Positions 24,913-33,589 of a DNA stretch of 35,626 bases are shown here, in pieces. The translations under genes and the position numbers were made by a program. The notes under the pieces are model-generated. The model saw only the letters and a program-made list of their open reading frames with translations. It did no database searches and had not been told where the DNA came from. Source of the DNA: Nodosilinea sp. LEGE 07298. Lineage in GTDB: Bacteria > Cyanobacteriota > Cyanobacteriia > Phormidesmidales > Phormidesmidaceae. Each line of letters opens with the position of its first letter. Within the stretch, counting starts at the first letter, position 1. Location of the stretch: NCBI RefSeq assembly GCF_015207265.1, contig NZ_JADEXE010000036.1:1-35626 (forward strand). The letters run 5' to 3'.

Positions 24913-26412
24913 ATGAACGCGATCAGCTGGTTTATGGGTACCCGTCGCAGCCTACGGCGCAGAATGATGCCGCTGTTGGCCCTGGTCGGGTTGTTAGGGG
25001 TGTTAATGCTCGCCTGGCAACCATCCGCTAGCGCCCTGACCCCGCGCCACTACGATGAGCTAGAGTTTTCGCCCCTGCGCGACATTGAGATTCCGACCTA
25101 TGAGCGCTATGAGTTGCCCAACGGCATGGTGGTGTATCTGCTCGAAGACCACGAGTTGCCCCTGGTGAGCGGTAGCGCGACCTTTCGCACGGGAGGTCGA
25201 TTTGAACCTGCCAGCAAGGTTGGACTAGCGAGCCTGACCGGTGAAGCGATGCGCCTCGGGGGCACCACCAGCCTGGATGCCGATGCCCTTAACCAAGCCC
25301 TAGAGCAGCGGGCTGCGTCGATTGAAACCAGCATTGATACCAGCGAAGGCCGCGCCAGCTTTAGCGCCCTGAGTGAAGATACCGCTGACGTCTTTGCGCT
25401 ATTTGCCGATGTGGTGCAGCGTCCCGCCTTTGCAGAAGACAAAATCAGTCTGCTGAAAAGCCAGTACAGCGGCAGCATTGCCCGCCGCAACGATAACCCC
25501 GACAGCATTACTAGCCGAGAGTTTCGCAAGCTGGTGTACGGGGCCGATAGCCCCTACGCCCGCACGGTGGAGTATGCCACTCTAGCCGCCATTGACAGGC
25601 AGGATATTGAGCAGTTTTATCAGGCCTCGATTCGTCCAGAGCAGACTATTTTGGGGATTGTAGGCGATTTTGACAGCGCCCAAATGAAGCAGTGGATTGC
25701 CGACTACTTTGGCGAATGGCAGGTGACGGGAACGGCTTTGGATACGACGTTGCCAACCGTAGAACAAGCCAGGGCCGGTGTTTTTAGGGTGGCGCAGCCT
25801 CAGCTGACCCAGAGCTACATTCAGCTGGGCCACCTGGGGGGGGAGCTCGACTACCCCGACCACGCCGCCCTGGCGGTAATGAACGAGGTGCTCAACGGCT
25901 TTAGCGGGCGGTTGTTTAATGAAGTGCGATCGCGCCAGGGGTTAGCCTACTCGGTCTACGCCTTCTGGGCACCTCGCTACGACCATCCAGGGCTGTTTAT
26001 TGGCGGTGGTCAGACCCGTTCTGAGGCCACGGTGCCCTTTATCCAATCCACTCTGGCTGAGATCAATCGCATTCGCACTGCACCGATCAGCGATACAGAG
26101 CTAGCGCAGGCCAAAGATGCCGTACTGAACAGCTTTGTGTTTAACTTCCAAAGCCCCGATCAAACCCTGGCACGGCTAATTCGCTACGAGTACTACGACT
26201 ACCCCCAAGATTTTGTGTTTCAGTTCCAAGACCAGGTGCGAGAAACGACCGTAGCCCAGGTGCAAGAAGCGGCCCAAACTCACCTGTCCCCAGAGCAGCT
26301 GGTGATTTTGGTAGTCGGAAACCCGACAGATATTCAGCCCGGCCTCGATGCTCTAGCCCCCAATACCGCCGTTACGCCTATAGATATCACCATCCCTCAG
26401 CCCGAAGCCTAA
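24913..26412 (+). CDS. M16 family peptidase-like subunit lacking the zinc motif
   Basis: I chose ATG 24913 (GTG 24910 and TTG 24898 are upstream in frame), with GGAA nine bases before it; this gives 499 residues. A classical signal peptide is visible: basic TRRSLRRRMM, hydrophobic LLALVGLLGVLMLA and a probable cut after ASA at 39-41. The M16 fold is evident from YELPNGMVVYLLEDHELPLV, but the HxxEH motif is replaced (SLTGEAM), so zinc catalysis is not expected. The second half keeps the Arg and Tyr typical of partner subunits (VRSRQGLAYSVYAF). It should pair with the catalytic M16 encoded just upstream, supplying the substrate-binding half of the chamber. It converges on the CHASE2 kinase gene with an 11-base gap. 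Confidence 0.92.
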   Translation: MNAISWFMGTRRSLRRRMMPLLALVGLLGVLMLAWQPSASALTPRHYDELEFSPLRDIEIPTYERYELPNGMVVYLLEDHELPLVSGSATFRTGGRFEPASKVGLASLTGEAMRLGGTTSLDADALNQALEQRAASIETSIDTSEGRASFSALSEDTADVFALFADVVQRPAFAEDKISLLKSQYSGSIARRNDNPDSITSREFRKLVYGADSPYARTVEYATLAAIDRQDIEQFYQASIRPEQTILGIVGDFDSAQMKQWIADYFGEWQVTGTALDTTLPTVEQARAGVFRVAQPQLTQSYIQLGHLGGELDYPDHAALAVMNEVLNGFSGRLFNEVRSRQGLAYSVYAFWAPRYDHPGLFIGGGQTRSEATVPFIQSTLAEINRIRTAPISDTELAQAKDAVLNSFVFNFQSPDQTLARLIRYEYYDYPQDFVFQFQDQVRETTVAQVQEAAQTHLSPEQLVILVVGNPTDIQPGLDALAPNTAVTPIDITIPQPEA

Positions 26413-26423
26413 GGAGATCTGAA

Positions 26424-28895
26424 TTAGGAGTTGACCTCAGCGCTGCTGGCATCTTCATCGCTAGAGGATGCTTCTCCAGCGGTGGCAAACCAGTCACCGG
26501 GCAGCATGCGGGTGGGGTCGTCGGTCGCTTCAGGGTCGTCCATATTGTCGGTGGCAACGCTATCGATGCGCACACCGTAGTGGGGAGCGCCCAAATCTGC
26601 ATCGCTACTGGGGGTAGAGGTGCCCTCGGGTTGAGGTTGCGATCGCACCACCGCCTCAATCCGAGTTAAATCGGCCAGCACCTCCTCGGCCCGTTGGTAG
26701 CGATCGGTAAAGTCATAGAGCACCAAGCGGCTGACAATATCGCCAAATTCGGGGTTGAGGTGAGAAGCAGCCTCGTGACGCCAGATCAGCTCGCCATTGA
26801 CGTCGCGGCGCAGCGCATAGGCCGGAATACCGGTTAGCGCCTCAATGGCGGTAATGCCCAAGGCATAGAGATCGCTGCCAAACTTGGGCAGCCCCGCCGA
26901 CTGTTCGCTAGACATATAGCCCTGGGTACCCACTCCAACCGTAGAGGTGGAGGTGAGATTGACCCCGGTATCGGCCAGTTTGTTAGAAATAAGTTTTACG
27001 GCCCCAAAGTCGATCAGCACCAGCTGCCCATCTAACTGCCGTCGAATGATGTTGGAGGGCTTGATATCGCGGTGAATGACACCCTGGTCGTGCACAAAGG
27101 CAATTACCGGCAGCAGCCCCAGCAGCAGATCGAGCACGTAGGTCTGAGGCATCGGGCGGCGGGAGGCCAGCTCGTCTTTGAGCAGACGGCCCTCGATCAT
27201 TTCTTCAACGAGATAGAACGAGTTTTGAGCTTCAAAATAGGCCAAAAGCCGGGGAATTTGAGAATGGTGGCCCAAGCTTTCCAGGCTTTCGGCCTCACCC
27301 TGGAAAAAGCGCCTGCCCAAACGGTGTGCTCTCGGGTCATTGCTGATAATGCGCAGCTGCTTCACGACACAAATAGGCGACCCAGGCCGCTGGGTATCTT
27401 CGGCTACATAGGTTTCCCCAAAGCCCCCCGACCCCAGCAGGCGCACAATTCGGTAGCGGTTGGCCAACAGTAGGCCAATCACCTCCGCCTCCCGCAGCTT
27501 CAACAGATCTTGCAGGTCGTCCTGCTGACTAATAATTTCCTGCACAATGGGCGAGGTGACGTACTGCTCCAGGGTTTGGCGCAGCCGCTGCTTGCGCAAC
27601 TGCTCGGTGACAATATCGGCCACGATATAGGTGCTGCCCAGCACCATCAACCCGGTTATGGGTGCCCCCGTTGGCAGCAGCAGCCCGGCCCCGGCAAACG
27701 CGCTATAGCTGAGCCAAAACCAGCCGCCATTTGCCGCTGCTGTCCATCCTAGACGGGCGATCGGGCGGTTAAATCGACGCAGCAGCAGCACAAACCCGGT
27801 GCCTCCAACCAATACCAGTAGCCCCCGCAGCCAGGGACTGGGAAAGCCCAAGCGCAGACTGTTGCCGCTGCGCAAATTAGCAATATCGGTCGCTAAAATT
27901 TCGACCCCGGCCATGGCCTCGGGGTGCAGAAGGGTTTCTGAAAAAGGGGCCTGATGAAAGTCTTGCAGCAACTTAGACGTGGCCCCAACCAGCACAATTT
28001 TGTCTTTAAAGTAGCGCCCGTTGTTGAGGTATTCGGACCAGGGGTCGGGGTCGAGCACGTACCAGAAGGGCATGTGGCTGAAGCTGCGCGTTGGCCCGTA
28101 GAAGTTGATGAAGTCGCCCTGGTAGGGCGGATAGTCAACACCAGCGGCATCAAGGCTGGCTTCGGCAAAAGATCGTGTGTTATCAACGTCACTTTCCAAG
28201 CTGCTGACCGCATCAATTTCGGCCAGGCTGGATTCTAAGCCGTTGAGGTAGGCACGGCCGTGGCGATGAATGCGTCCATTGGGTTCAATAAAAAAGTTGA
28301 TATTTCCCGTGTGAACAGGTGTGTTGAGCAATTCAGGCAGGGGCTGAGTAGGGCGAATTAAGGCCCCTTGGCGCAGTTGGGCATCGTCGACGCGGGTGGC
28401 CAGCACGACGCGATCGCCGTAGCGGTTCAGTACCTCGGCCAGGGCCTGGTCATCGGCAGGGCCATAGCTGCTGTCAGCAAACATCAGGATATCTAGAACT
28501 ACGGCCTTGGCTCCGGCATCTAGCAACCGCTCGACCGCGATCGCATGGGCCTGGCGCTGCCAAGGAATGCCCGCAATTGGTGCCAAATGGCTGTACTGAT
28601 CGGGATCGGTGCGGTAATACTCGGCTTGCCCAAACGACTCATCATCCATAGCTAGGATGACAATGTCGTTGGGGGTGATAACCGGCCCGCGAATTTCAAA
28701 GAAGAGGGTTTGCAGCCGTCGCTCTAGCAGCTGCGTCGGCACCGAGTCGGTGGCCACGTGAGCGGCTACAAAGCTCAGCCACAGACCAGCCAGCGATAGT
28801 TTGACCCAGTCTCGCTTAATCTGCCGCTGCACCCAGCCCTTGACGCGATAGGTAGTGGAGAGGGTAGCGGTTTTAGTTTTAGAAGACGAGGTCAT
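26424..28895 (-). CDS. CHASE2-domain serine/threonine protein kinase
   Basis: This 823-residue membrane kinase has an N-terminal anchor helix (about 33-48), an extracytoplasmic CHASE2 sensor domain (about 50-340, with VVLDILMFAD and KDKIVLVGATS), two or three membrane helices (about 355-430) and a cytoplasmic Hanks-type kinase (about 480-750). Catalytic elements are complete: Gly-rich loop GSGGFG 488-493, Lys512 in VVKQL, HRDIKPSN with Asp610 and DFG 629-631. The C-terminal tail (750-823) is acidic and Ser-rich and may be phosphorylated or bind partners. CHASE2 domains sense unidentified extracellular signals, and fusion to a kinase is common in cyanobacteria. The gene is monocistronic as far as seen, with ATG 28895 (MTSSSKTKT). 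Confidence 0.95.
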   Translation of the reverse strand: MTSSSKTKTATLSTTYRVKGWVQRQIKRDWVKLSLAGLWLSFVAAHVATDSVPTQLLERRLQTLFFEIRGPVITPNDIVILAMDDESFGQAEYYRTDPDQYSHLAPIAGIPWQRQAHAIAVERLLDAGAKAVVLDILMFADSSYGPADDQALAEVLNRYGDRVVLATRVDDAQLRQGALIRPTQPLPELLNTPVHTGNINFFIEPNGRIHRHGRAYLNGLESSLAEIDAVSSLESDVDNTRSFAEASLDAAGVDYPPYQGDFINFYGPTRSFSHMPFWYVLDPDPWSEYLNNGRYFKDKIVLVGATSKLLQDFHQAPFSETLLHPEAMAGVEILATDIANLRSGNSLRLGFPSPWLRGLLVLVGGTGFVLLLRRFNRPIARLGWTAAANGGWFWLSYSAFAGAGLLLPTGAPITGLMVLGSTYIVADIVTEQLRKQRLRQTLEQYVTSPIVQEIISQQDDLQDLLKLREAEVIGLLLANRYRIVRLLGSGGFGETYVAEDTQRPGSPICVVKQLRIISNDPRAHRLGRRFFQGEAESLESLGHHSQIPRLLAYFEAQNSFYLVEEMIEGRLLKDELASRRPMPQTYVLDLLLGLLPVIAFVHDQGVIHRDIKPSNIIRRQLDGQLVLIDFGAVKLISNKLADTGVNLTSTSTVGVGTQGYMSSEQSAGLPKFGSDLYALGITAIEALTGIPAYALRRDVNGELIWRHEAASHLNPEFGDIVSRLVLYDFTDRYQRAEEVLADLTRIEAVVRSQPQPEGTSTPSSDADLGAPHYGVRIDSVATDNMDDPEATDDPTRMLPGDWFATAGEASSSDEDASSAEVNS

Positions 28896-29012
28896 GGGCA
28901 GAGCGCAAGAGGGGGGGCCACCCCTAGCTTAATCATCAAATTGCTCTACCGAGAGATGAGTTTACGGAATCTTAGCTACAGCCTGCGATCGCCTGCGCTA
29001 CTGGCCACCAAA

Positions 29013-29044
29013 GCCAAGGCCTGATGCAGCCATCAGGCCTTGGC
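29013..29044. repeat. Strong orphan hairpin
   Basis: Perfect 14-base arms GCCAAGGCCTGATG and CATCAGGCCTTGGC enclose the loop CAGC. It lies between two divergent genes, where a terminator is not expected, and has no T tract on either side. It may end an unannotated transcript or be an interspersed repeat. Confidence 0.7.
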
Positions 29045-29114
29045 ATCGTCCTCACCCCCCAGCCTTGATCATTTGGTTGATCTCTAAAGTCACTAGAACG
29101 ACAAAGCTAAACTA

Positions 29115-29169
29115 AACGGTTTGGTAAATTTGATCGATACACCGTTAAAATGAAGGTATAGCGCTATAC
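29115..29169. promoter_or_regulatory. Candidate operator of the TetR gene
   Basis: A perfect 14-base palindrome GTATAGCGCTATAC lies at 29156-29169. Just upstream, AACGGT (29115-29120) and ACCGTT (29141-29146) form an inverted pair around TTGGTA/TTGATC and TAAAAT words that could be promoter boxes. The half-site GCTATAC recurs at 29269-29275. Palindromes of this kind before a TetR gene often bind the regulator itself; here that is inference. Confidence 0.45.
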
Positions 29170-29307
29170 ACTACTGCTTTGGTCCCTGAGGGATGCTCCA
29201 AGATGAGCGATCGCTTGAGTTTGGTCAAAGACAGCGCCCCTGGCTACTGTGGCATTTGGTAGTCGGGTGCTATACATGAGTCAATTACGTTAGGAAGGTA
29301 GTCAGGC

Positions 29308-29910
29308 GTGGTTCAAAGTCCATCAGTGCTCAATGACAAAGCCGTGCAAATTTTGCAGGGAGCCATGCAAGAGTTCCTGCAAAATGGCTATGCAGGCACC
29401 AGCATGGACAAAGTAGCCGCTACAGCTGGGGTCTCTAAACCCACGGTCTACAATTATTTCAAAGATAAAGAGGGGCTGTTTCGAGCGCTGATTCAGTACG
29501 TGGCCGAGTCGCGCTGTCAGCAGGTGATGGGAGACGGCAACCTGGAGGGTCGCCCCGAAGTCGTCATTCGGCGGTTGGTGACTAACGCCATTGAGAGCGA
29601 GCTACACGACCTGGACTATCAAAACTTTGTGCGTTTGGTGGCAGGCGAGTCGGGGCGATTTCCGCAGCTGGCCCAGGCCTTTGTAGAGTACCTGACTAAA
29701 CCAGCTGCCGATCAGCTAACCGCCTACCTAAAAAGCTGTCCAGAACTCAACCTGCCCGATCCGGAAGCCACGGCGCGGGTGATATTGGGGGCAACCGTCT
29801 TTTTCATCATCACCCAGTGCGTGATGCATGGCGAGCACATTATGCCGATGGAGCCACAGCGCCTGGTGGATAGCCTGGTGGATCTGGTGATGCGATCGCA
29901 GGCGACCTAG
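29308..29910 (+). CDS. TetR/AcrR family transcriptional regulator
   Basis: This 200-residue repressor-type protein starts at GTG 29308, supported by AGGAAGG (29292-29298) nine bases upstream. The N-terminal helix-turn-helix spans about 12-58 with TSMDKVAATAGVSKPTVYNY then FKDKEGLF, typical of TetR. The C-terminal ligand-binding domain is all-helical (about 70-195); the ligand cannot be read from sequence. There is no adjacent efflux pump or enzyme gene on the same strand (the next gene, bioB, is convergent), so its target is probably itself or a distant gene. Palindromes upstream suggest autoregulation. Confidence 0.92.
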   Translation: MVQSPSVLNDKAVQILQGAMQEFLQNGYAGTSMDKVAATAGVSKPTVYNYFKDKEGLFRALIQYVAESRCQQVMGDGNLEGRPEVVIRRLVTNAIESELHDLDYQNFVRLVAGESGRFPQLAQAFVEYLTKPAADQLTAYLKSCPELNLPDPEATARVILGATVFFIITQCVMHGEHIMPMEPQRLVDSLVDLVMRSQAT

Positions 29911-29961
29911 GGGCGCTACAACCTCGGTTTCGGAGGTGCTGGATCATCCCACAAGTTTATC

Positions 29962-29983
29962 TGGTGGGCAGTGCCCACCCTAC
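29962..29983. repeat. Palindromic interspersed repeat, copy 1
   Basis: Arms GGTGGGCA and TGCCCACC around a single G, flanked by T and CTAC. The same 22 bases recur at 35402-35423 inside priA. This copy overlaps the bioB stop codon and could serve as a terminator for bioB or the convergent TetR gene. From memory, similar GTAGGGTGGGCA-type repeats are common in filamentous cyanobacteria. Confidence 0.8.
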
Positions 29984-31014
29984 GGGACTTCGGGCAGCTC
30001 AATGTCTTCACCGTCGGGGCCTTCGAGCACGAATCCGGCATCGCGAATCATGGCGTAGTCGGCCTGGGCTGCCTGACCGGGGGTGGTGAGGTAGTCGCCG
30101 ACAAAAATTGAGTTGGCGGCGTACAGCCCCAGCGGCTGTAGCTGCCGCAGCTGCACTTCTCGCCCTCCGGCGATGCGAATCTCTTGGGCAGGCAGCAGCA
30201 GCCGATACAGGCACAAAATACGCAGACACTGGCGCGGGTTTAGATCCTGCCGCCCCTCCAAAGGCGTTCCCGGAATTGGGATCAAGAAATTCAGCGGCAC
30301 GCTGGTTACCCCTAACCGCCGCAGGGCCAGGGCCATATCAATGATGTCGTCGTCGGCTTCGCCCAGGCCAAAGATACCGCCCGAGCAGGTGGTCATACCC
30401 GCCGACTGTACGGCTTCAAGGGTGGCGATGCGGTCATCAAACGTATGGGTGGTGCAGATCTCGCCGTAGTTGTTTTCGCCCGTGTTGAGGTTGTGGTTGA
30501 CCCGGTCAACCCCCGCCGCCGCCAGTTGCTGGGTCTGGGCTTCGTTGAGCAGGCCCAGGCAAGCGCAGATTTTCATGGGGTAGCGGGCTTTGACCTGGCG
30601 CACCGCATCGAGCACGTCGCCGAAGACGCGATCGGAGGGCGATCGCCCCGAGATCACCATACAAAAGGTGCCCGCTTTGAGGCTATTAGCCCGTTCGGCT
30701 GCCGCCAGAATTTTCTCCTGGGCCATAAAAGGGTACTTTTCGATTTCTGCTGTAGAAATCTTCGACTGCGAGCAGTAGTGGCAGTCTTCGGGGCATAGCC
30801 CACTTTGGGCATTGAGCAAAAAGTGCAGCCGCACTCGGTTACCCCAGTAGTGCCGCCGCACCCGGTAGGCCGCCGCCAGCTGATCGAGCAGTTCGGTATC
30901 GGGGGCTGCCAGCACAGCCTGGGCCTGCGATCGGCTCAGCACTTCACCCGCCAAAGCCTGATCTGCCAGAGCTTGCCAATCGACACGGGACGGAGCAATA
31001 GAGGTGGCAGTCAT
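29980..31014 (-). CDS. bioB: Biotin synthase
   Basis: BioB is a radical SAM enzyme that inserts sulfur into dethiobiotin in the last step of biotin synthesis. In the 344 residues the SAM-cluster motif is [13 protein letters not shown] (Cys74, Cys78, Cys81). The expected ligands of the second [2Fe-2S] cluster are present: Cys118 (GTFCMVISG), Cys150 (KICACLG), Cys210 ([12 protein letters not shown]) and the arginine in IRIAGGRE (Arg280). Later conserved features include [15 protein letters not shown]. Length and motifs are normal. No other bio gene is in the window. The gene lies 102 bases after the DUF4330 gene on the same strand, so read-through from it is possible. The TAG stop falls inside an interspersed palindrome. 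Confidence 0.97.
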   Translation of the reverse strand: MTATSIAPSRVDWQALADQALAGEVLSRSQAQAVLAAPDTELLDQLAAAYRVRRHYWGNRVRLHFLLNAQSGLCPEDCHYCSQSKISTAEIEKYPFMAQEKILAAAERANSLKAGTFCMVISGRSPSDRVFGDVLDAVRQVKARYPMKICACLGLLNEAQTQQLAAAGVDRVNHNLNTGENNYGEICTTHTFDDRIATLEAVQSAGMTTCSGGIFGLGEADDDIIDMALALRRLGVTSVPLNFLIPIPGTPLEGRQDLNPRQCLRILCLYRLLLPAQEIRIAGGREVQLRQLQPLGLYAANSIFVGDYLTTPGQAAQADYAMIRDAGFVLEGPDGEDIELPEVP

Positions 31015-31116
31015 AGCAACGAGGTGAATAGGTTCAAATGAGTGAGGTTTTTATTGTCTCAGATTAGATCCCCCTGAAGAACTGGTTTCAGAGACTCACC
31101 CCCTATTCCCCCTAGG

Positions 31117-31653
31117 TTAACTATCCTCTAGCACCCTTACGTCAACGGTGCTGGTATTGAAATTATAGAGATCACCGTCTAGCTCAATTTGGGTGCCCAC
31201 CTTGACCTTGCTATTGCCAAACACTGGCCCACTGTCGGTAATTTGAGCATCATCCTCAAGGGTAATCAGCATGTCGAGGGTGTAGTTAAGCTCTGGGCGC
31301 GGGTCAGGCAGGGCAATAACGGTGCCATCGGGCTGGGGAACTGCCGTACTGCGGGGTAGCAGCTGAGCATTTTTGACTTTGACCTGGCCGTAGGGCTGGT
31401 TACGAATAATGATGTTGGTAGTGTCTGAATTTTTGATGGTCTCAAACAGACGTTCGGGATCGGAGGAGGTTAGCCCTCGCACCATAACGTCTACTTCAAC
31501 CGGCTTGGTGGTTGCCCCTACCTGTGCCACCGACCCTGAGGTACCTGGGTAGAGGAAAATGCCGAACAGCACCATCAAAATAATCAGCGCCGCCGCCACA
31601 TCTAAGATGCTGACTTTGCCAAATAGGCGACCTTTAGCGTCAAGTAGGGTCAT
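31117..31653 (-). CDS. DUF4330 domain protein, membrane anchored
   Basis: I chose ATG 31653, giving 178 residues that begin MTLLDAKGRLFGKVSILDVA; the open frame extends upstream to 31923, but that part overlaps the divergent M48 gene and reads as noncoding. One membrane helix at about 17-35 (DVAAALIILMVLFGIFLYP) anchors a C-terminal extracytoplasmic domain (about 50-178) rich in beta strands (VEVDVMVRGLTSSD, YTLDMLITLEDDAQ, KVGTQIELDGDLYNF). This is the DUF4330 build, common in cyanobacteria, function unknown. The ribosome site is weak. It lies upstream of bioB on the same strand and divergent from the M48 protease, with about 250 bases between starts. Confidence 0.85.
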   Translation of the reverse strand: MTLLDAKGRLFGKVSILDVAAALIILMVLFGIFLYPGTSGSVAQVGATTKPVEVDVMVRGLTSSDPERLFETIKNSDTTNIIIRNQPYGQVKVKNAQLLPRSTAVPQPDGTVIALPDPRPELNYTLDMLITLEDDAQITDSGPVFGNSKVKVGTQIELDGDLYNFNTSTVDVRVLEDS

Positions 31654-31906
31654 AGCTGGGGTGCCCTCAACAGAGGGAGGGGGTGAGGTTTTTAGAACAG
31701 CGGAATGATCGATACCATTGAAGCACAGGCAGGCTCCTTTGCGGCATCTGTTGCCTGTCTGCTCTGGGCATGGGTAGGGAAACCGTATTTGGTACCCACT
31801 TTGCAATGGGGCCAAATTTATTACTGACCACTGGTTGTAGCCGCTAAAGGCCGAGCCGGGCAAGATGGGAATAGTCATGACCCTCAGCGGCACGCGAGGC
31901 GCTTCT

Positions 31907-32755
31907 ATGCTTTCTCCTCTCACCTATCTCAAAAAGAATTCTTTCCTGCGCCGTGGTTTATACGGCTTAATGGCGACCCTGATGGCGGTCACCATTGGGC
32001 TAGCTACGCCCACCCCCTCCCACGCTGGCCTGTTTGACCTGATTTTTCAGGGTATTCGCTATGTTCAGCTGGGCAATATGTCTGAGCGAGATGAAGTCAA
32101 CCTGGGCACCCAGATCGACCGTCAGCTTAAGGCCCAGGGAGTACGGGTTTATAACCGCAACTCAGGCATCAATGCTTATATCAATGAAATTGGCCAGCGC
32201 CTGGCAGCCAGTAGCGATCGCCCCAACCTGCCCTACACCTTTCAGGTAGTAGACGACGACAGCGTCAATGCCTTTGCCACCGCAGGCGGGTTTGTCTACA
32301 TTCAAACCGGGTTGATGAAAGCGGCCGCCAACGAAGCCGAACTGGCTGGGGTCATGGCCCACGAAATTGGTCATATTACCGGGCGTCACGCTATCAACCA
32401 GATGCGGCAGCAAGCTCTGGCCAGTGGCGTTGCCGGAGCCTTGGAGGTGCGGCAAGATGCCCTGGTGAACATTGGTGTACAGCTGGCCCTGCAGCTGCCC
32501 AACAGCCGCGAGGCAGAGTACGACGCCGATCGTCGCGGGTTCAACAACCTGGGCCGGGCGGGCTACGACACGACAGGCTTCATTAGCTTTATGCAGAAGC
32601 TGGAGGGGGGCAGAACCGCTGAATTTCTTAGCACCCACCCCAACCCCGGCAACCGGGTCAGTAACCTACAGGGTATGCACAGCGCTGGCACCTACGCCAA
32701 TGCCGGTGTCGGTACCGATACTGCAGCCTACAGAAACCGCATTAGCGGTCTATAG
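31907..32755 (+). CDS. M48 family metalloprotease, secreted
   Basis: This is a 282-residue zinc protease of the periplasmic BepA/YfgC-like M48 group. I chose ATG 31907, which has GAGG seven bases upstream; ATG 31865 and ATG 31877 are in-frame alternatives. The signal peptide covers about 1-40 (NSFLRRGLYGLMATLMAVTI, ending PSHA). The zinc motif is HEIGH (His152, Glu153, His156) and the third ligand is probably Glu204 in REAEYDAD. The conserved substrate-cleft histidine is in STHPNPGNR (His244). There is no C-terminal TPR domain, unlike longer BepA proteins. It probably degrades misfolded envelope proteins. The 3' end overlaps the convergent coaX gene by six bases. Confidence 0.93.
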   Translation: MLSPLTYLKKNSFLRRGLYGLMATLMAVTIGLATPTPSHAGLFDLIFQGIRYVQLGNMSERDEVNLGTQIDRQLKAQGVRVYNRNSGINAYINEIGQRLAASSDRPNLPYTFQVVDDDSVNAFATAGGFVYIQTGLMKAAANEAELAGVMAHEIGHITGRHAINQMRQQALASGVAGALEVRQDALVNIGVQLALQLPNSREAEYDADRRGFNNLGRAGYDTTGFISFMQKLEGGRTAEFLSTHPNPGNRVSNLQGMHSAGTYANAGVGTDTAAYRNRISGL

Positions 32756-33589
32756 CGGCTTTAGGCTCTTCAGCCCCTGTTGCTGGCAAGCCCTCAGCCC
32801 CCAAAACCCCAGGTCTGGATCGAGGTTAATCCATTGATCCAGACCTGGGGTCTGTTTTGTGATGGCTTGGTAGATAGCCACACCGTCCCCCCCGGTCAGC
32901 ACTACAGTCCCAGAGGGCCAGTCGGCTCGCCACGCGGCAATAAAATCGCGAATGCCTGCCAGCTGAGTATGCAGAATGCCGCTGGCGATCGCCCCAGCCG
33001 TATCGGTGGCCCAGCGCTGGGGCCACTGGTTTAGGTCTAAATCGAGAGCGGGCAGCTGATCGGTATGGGCGTGAAGGGCACGCAACTGCGATCGCAGACC
33101 CGGTAAAATTGCGCCGCCAATCAGGCGCTGGTCAACGCCAGCGGTAAAGGTCAGGGCCGTGCCGCAGTCAATTACCAGCACCGGCCAGCCCCAGCGATCG
33201 CCAGCCCCTACCAAGGCAAGGGCGCGATCGACCCCCAGCGTGGCGTAGGTATTGTGCAGCGGCACCTCAGCAAGGGTGACCCGATGCAGCGCCGGATAGT
33301 CAGCCAGCCAGGCCACCGGAGTCTCGACTACGGAAGCCATCCATAGCTCTGGAGAATCTGGCCAAGTCGCGGCCCCATTGATTAAAGCAGGTGGTGGGGC
33401 GACCAGAGGATCGATCTGCGGCCAGGTAGCAGGGGCGAAGTGATGCCGCTGGAGCGTTTGCACCTGAGCCTCAGAGAGATGAGTCGTGTGCCAGCTCCCT
33501 AACCAGCGATCGCCCTCAAAAGCGCCCCAGTGCCAGCGGCTGTTGCCAATGATTAAAGCCAGCCACAACGTCTGATGCCCCGAACTCAT
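32750..33589 (-). CDS. coaX: Type III pantothenate kinase
   Basis: CoaX phosphorylates pantothenate with ATP in the first step of coenzyme A synthesis. The 279 residues show the acetate/sugar kinase fold motifs: an N-terminal phosphate loop IIGNSRWHWG (13-22), the substrate segment TLGVDRALALVGA (117-129), the second phosphate motif IDCGTALTFT (140-149), GGAILPGLRSQLRAL (158-172) and a C-terminal VVLTGGDG. The first motif has Ile where bacterial CoaX usually has Asp (DxGNT/S); I believe this is a normal cyanobacterial variant. Asp121 and Asp141 remain. The gene converges on the M48 protease with a six-base overlap and begins at ATG 33589 (MSSGHQTLW). Confidence 0.92.
   Translation of the reverse strand: MSSGHQTLWLALIIGNSRWHWGAFEGDRWLGSWHTTHLSEAQVQTLQRHHFAPATWPQIDPLVAPPPALINGAATWPDSPELWMASVVETPVAWLADYPALHRVTLAEVPLHNTYATLGVDRALALVGAGDRWGWPVLVIDCGTALTFTAGVDQRLIGGAILPGLRSQLRALHAHTDQLPALDLDLNQWPQRWATDTAGAIASGILHTQLAGIRDFIAAWRADWPSGTVVLTGGDGVAIYQAITKQTPGLDQWINLDPDLGFWGLRACQQQGLKSLKPL

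Larger units (their letters stand above)
28896..29307. other. Divergent intergenic region, kinase and TetR
   Basis: These 412 bases contain a strong isolated hairpin (29013-29044) and a cluster of inverted repeats before the TetR gene (29115-29169). No gene is recognised. The HIP1-type words GCGATCGC occur at about 28985 and 29209. Confidence 0.5.

Noticed and set aside
29962-29983. Possible insertion-sequence terminal repeat
   Set aside because: No transposase or matching partner end nearby; the second copy is 5.4 kb away with ordinary genes between them.
31654-31923. Upstream extension of the DUF4330 frame by 90 codons
   Set aside because: The added sequence has no conserved character, overlaps the divergent M48 start region, and the family begins at MTLLDAKGRLFGK.
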